This document shows, piece by piece, positions 30,037 to 30,370 of a stretch of 30,370 bases of DNA. Each line of letters opens with the position of its first letter. Positions within the stretch are counted from its first letter, which is position 1. Both the position numbers and the translations under genes were made by a program. The notes beneath the pieces are model-generated. The model was not told the origin of the DNA. It saw nothing but the letters and a program-made list of their open reading frames with translations, and searched no databases. Where the stretch lies: positions 1-30,370 of the IMG/VR virus record IMGVR_UViG_3300047358_000111; one strand, written 5' to 3'. Source of the DNA: a virus.

Positions 30037-30370
30037 TGACAGACGAAATACAGAAAAAGACAGAACTGCGCATCAAGGTTCCTCAATGGATAAGTGATCT
30101 TTTGAAGGAGCATTGTGATCTTTATGGAGTGACCGCAGTTTCCACCATTACTCCACTCCTGGTGGAGTATTTGCGGCATTCTTCGCGCGTGCGCGACAAT
30201 TGTTCCAATTGTTTTAATATTAATAATAGCGAAAAATCCGCGATTAGTGGAAAGAAGAAAACAAAAACGAGGGCATCCAAGATACCCTCTAATTTTGATC
30301 CTCCCAAAGAGATTGCATTGAAGGAAGGACTCAATCACTCGGAAGCGGTTTCCATCTTCGTGGATTGGGC
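30036..30370 (+). CDS. Replication-type protein with RHH-like start, incomplete
   Basis: The frame from ATG 30036 is open to the right edge, at least 111 residues. The N-terminus has a ribbon-helix-helix-like segment (TELRIKVPQWISDLLKEHCD, then VEYLRH). After a basic linker (SGKKKTKTRASK) comes SNFDPPKEIALKEGLNHSEA and VSIFVDWA, which resembles the DnaT/primosomal DNA-binding domain of phage replication proteins (pattern P-x-x-F-x-P, then EGL, then F-x-D-[WYH]). It is likely a replication initiator or helicase-loading protein next to the recombination genes. The assignment rests on short motifs; the rest lies outside the window. Confidence 0.66.
   Translation, partial: MTDEIQKKTELRIKVPQWISDLLKEHCDLYGVTAVSTITPLLVEYLRHSSRVRDNCSNCFNINNSEKSAISGKKKTKTRASKIPSNFDPPKEIALKEGLNHSEAVSIFVDW

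Overview
The window is most of the genome of a temperate, tailed bacteriophage, probably short-tailed (podovirus-like), either free or integrated. Almost every gene lies on the plus strand, closely packed with ATGA, GTGA or TAATG stop/start overlaps. It holds a head and tail morphogenesis module followed by an attachment site, a tyrosine integrase and a recombination/replication module. The gene content resembles uncultured marine phages that I recall: DUF5872-like basic proteins, an SU10-type capsid fold, LamG and collar fibre proteins, and a nozzle-like tail protein. The host cannot be named from the sequence. The best host clue is a 50-nt fragment of a host tRNA-Lys(CTT) gene at the attachment site.

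Region 1 (1-2858), accessory and small genes: an unknown protein; a cytosine-C5 DNA methyltransferase (GTG start at 399) whose whole length is overlapped in another frame by a 369-codon ORF with WPTP repeats; several small ORFs, one pair of which overlaps in two frames; and a PD-(D/E)XK-like protein just before the terminase.

Region 2 (2851-7786), packaging and portal: large terminase, portal, three small very basic proteins, two overlapping micro-ORFs (a CxxC knuckle and a membrane peptide), one small helical protein, and a strong rho-independent terminator at 7753-7786.

Region 3 (7788-15277), head, neck, first fibre genes and lysis: scaffold, major capsid protein, a hairpin, two tandem paralogous neck proteins, a series of small fibre/decoration proteins (including a collar-like one and a LamG lectin-like one), and a probable lysis group. 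The lysis group is a lipoprotein with a C-terminal membrane segment plus two tiny one-helix membrane proteins. I see no endolysin.

Region 4 (15274-25188), tail and ejection: a fibre with a four-fold 14-residue coiled-coil repeat, a 924-residue nozzle-like protein with four beta repeats, a Tail Collar protein, three internal/ejection-type proteins, and a second terminator.

Region 5 (25189-30370), lysogeny and DNA metabolism: a sigma70-like promoter, inverted repeats, the attP tRNA-Lys 3' half, the integrase, a minus-strand ribbon-helix-helix regulator, an SSB-like protein, a stand-alone DnaA domain-IV protein, a RecE-like exonuclease fused to a helix-turn-helix, a RuvC-like resolvase, two unknown genes, and the start of a ribbon-helix-helix/DnaT-like protein that runs off the end of the window.

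The genes fit together as follows. TerL, portal, scaffold and capsid build and fill the head. Neck, nozzle, fibre and ejection proteins form the short tail and deliver DNA. The integrase and attP insert the genome into tRNA-Lys. The SSB, DnaA-like, RecE-like and RuvC-like proteins handle replication initiation and recombination. The most notable points are the full-length overprinted methyltransferase, the integrase promoter placed so that integration would detach it from int, the DnaA DNA-binding domain without its ATPase, and the exonuclease-HTH fusion.
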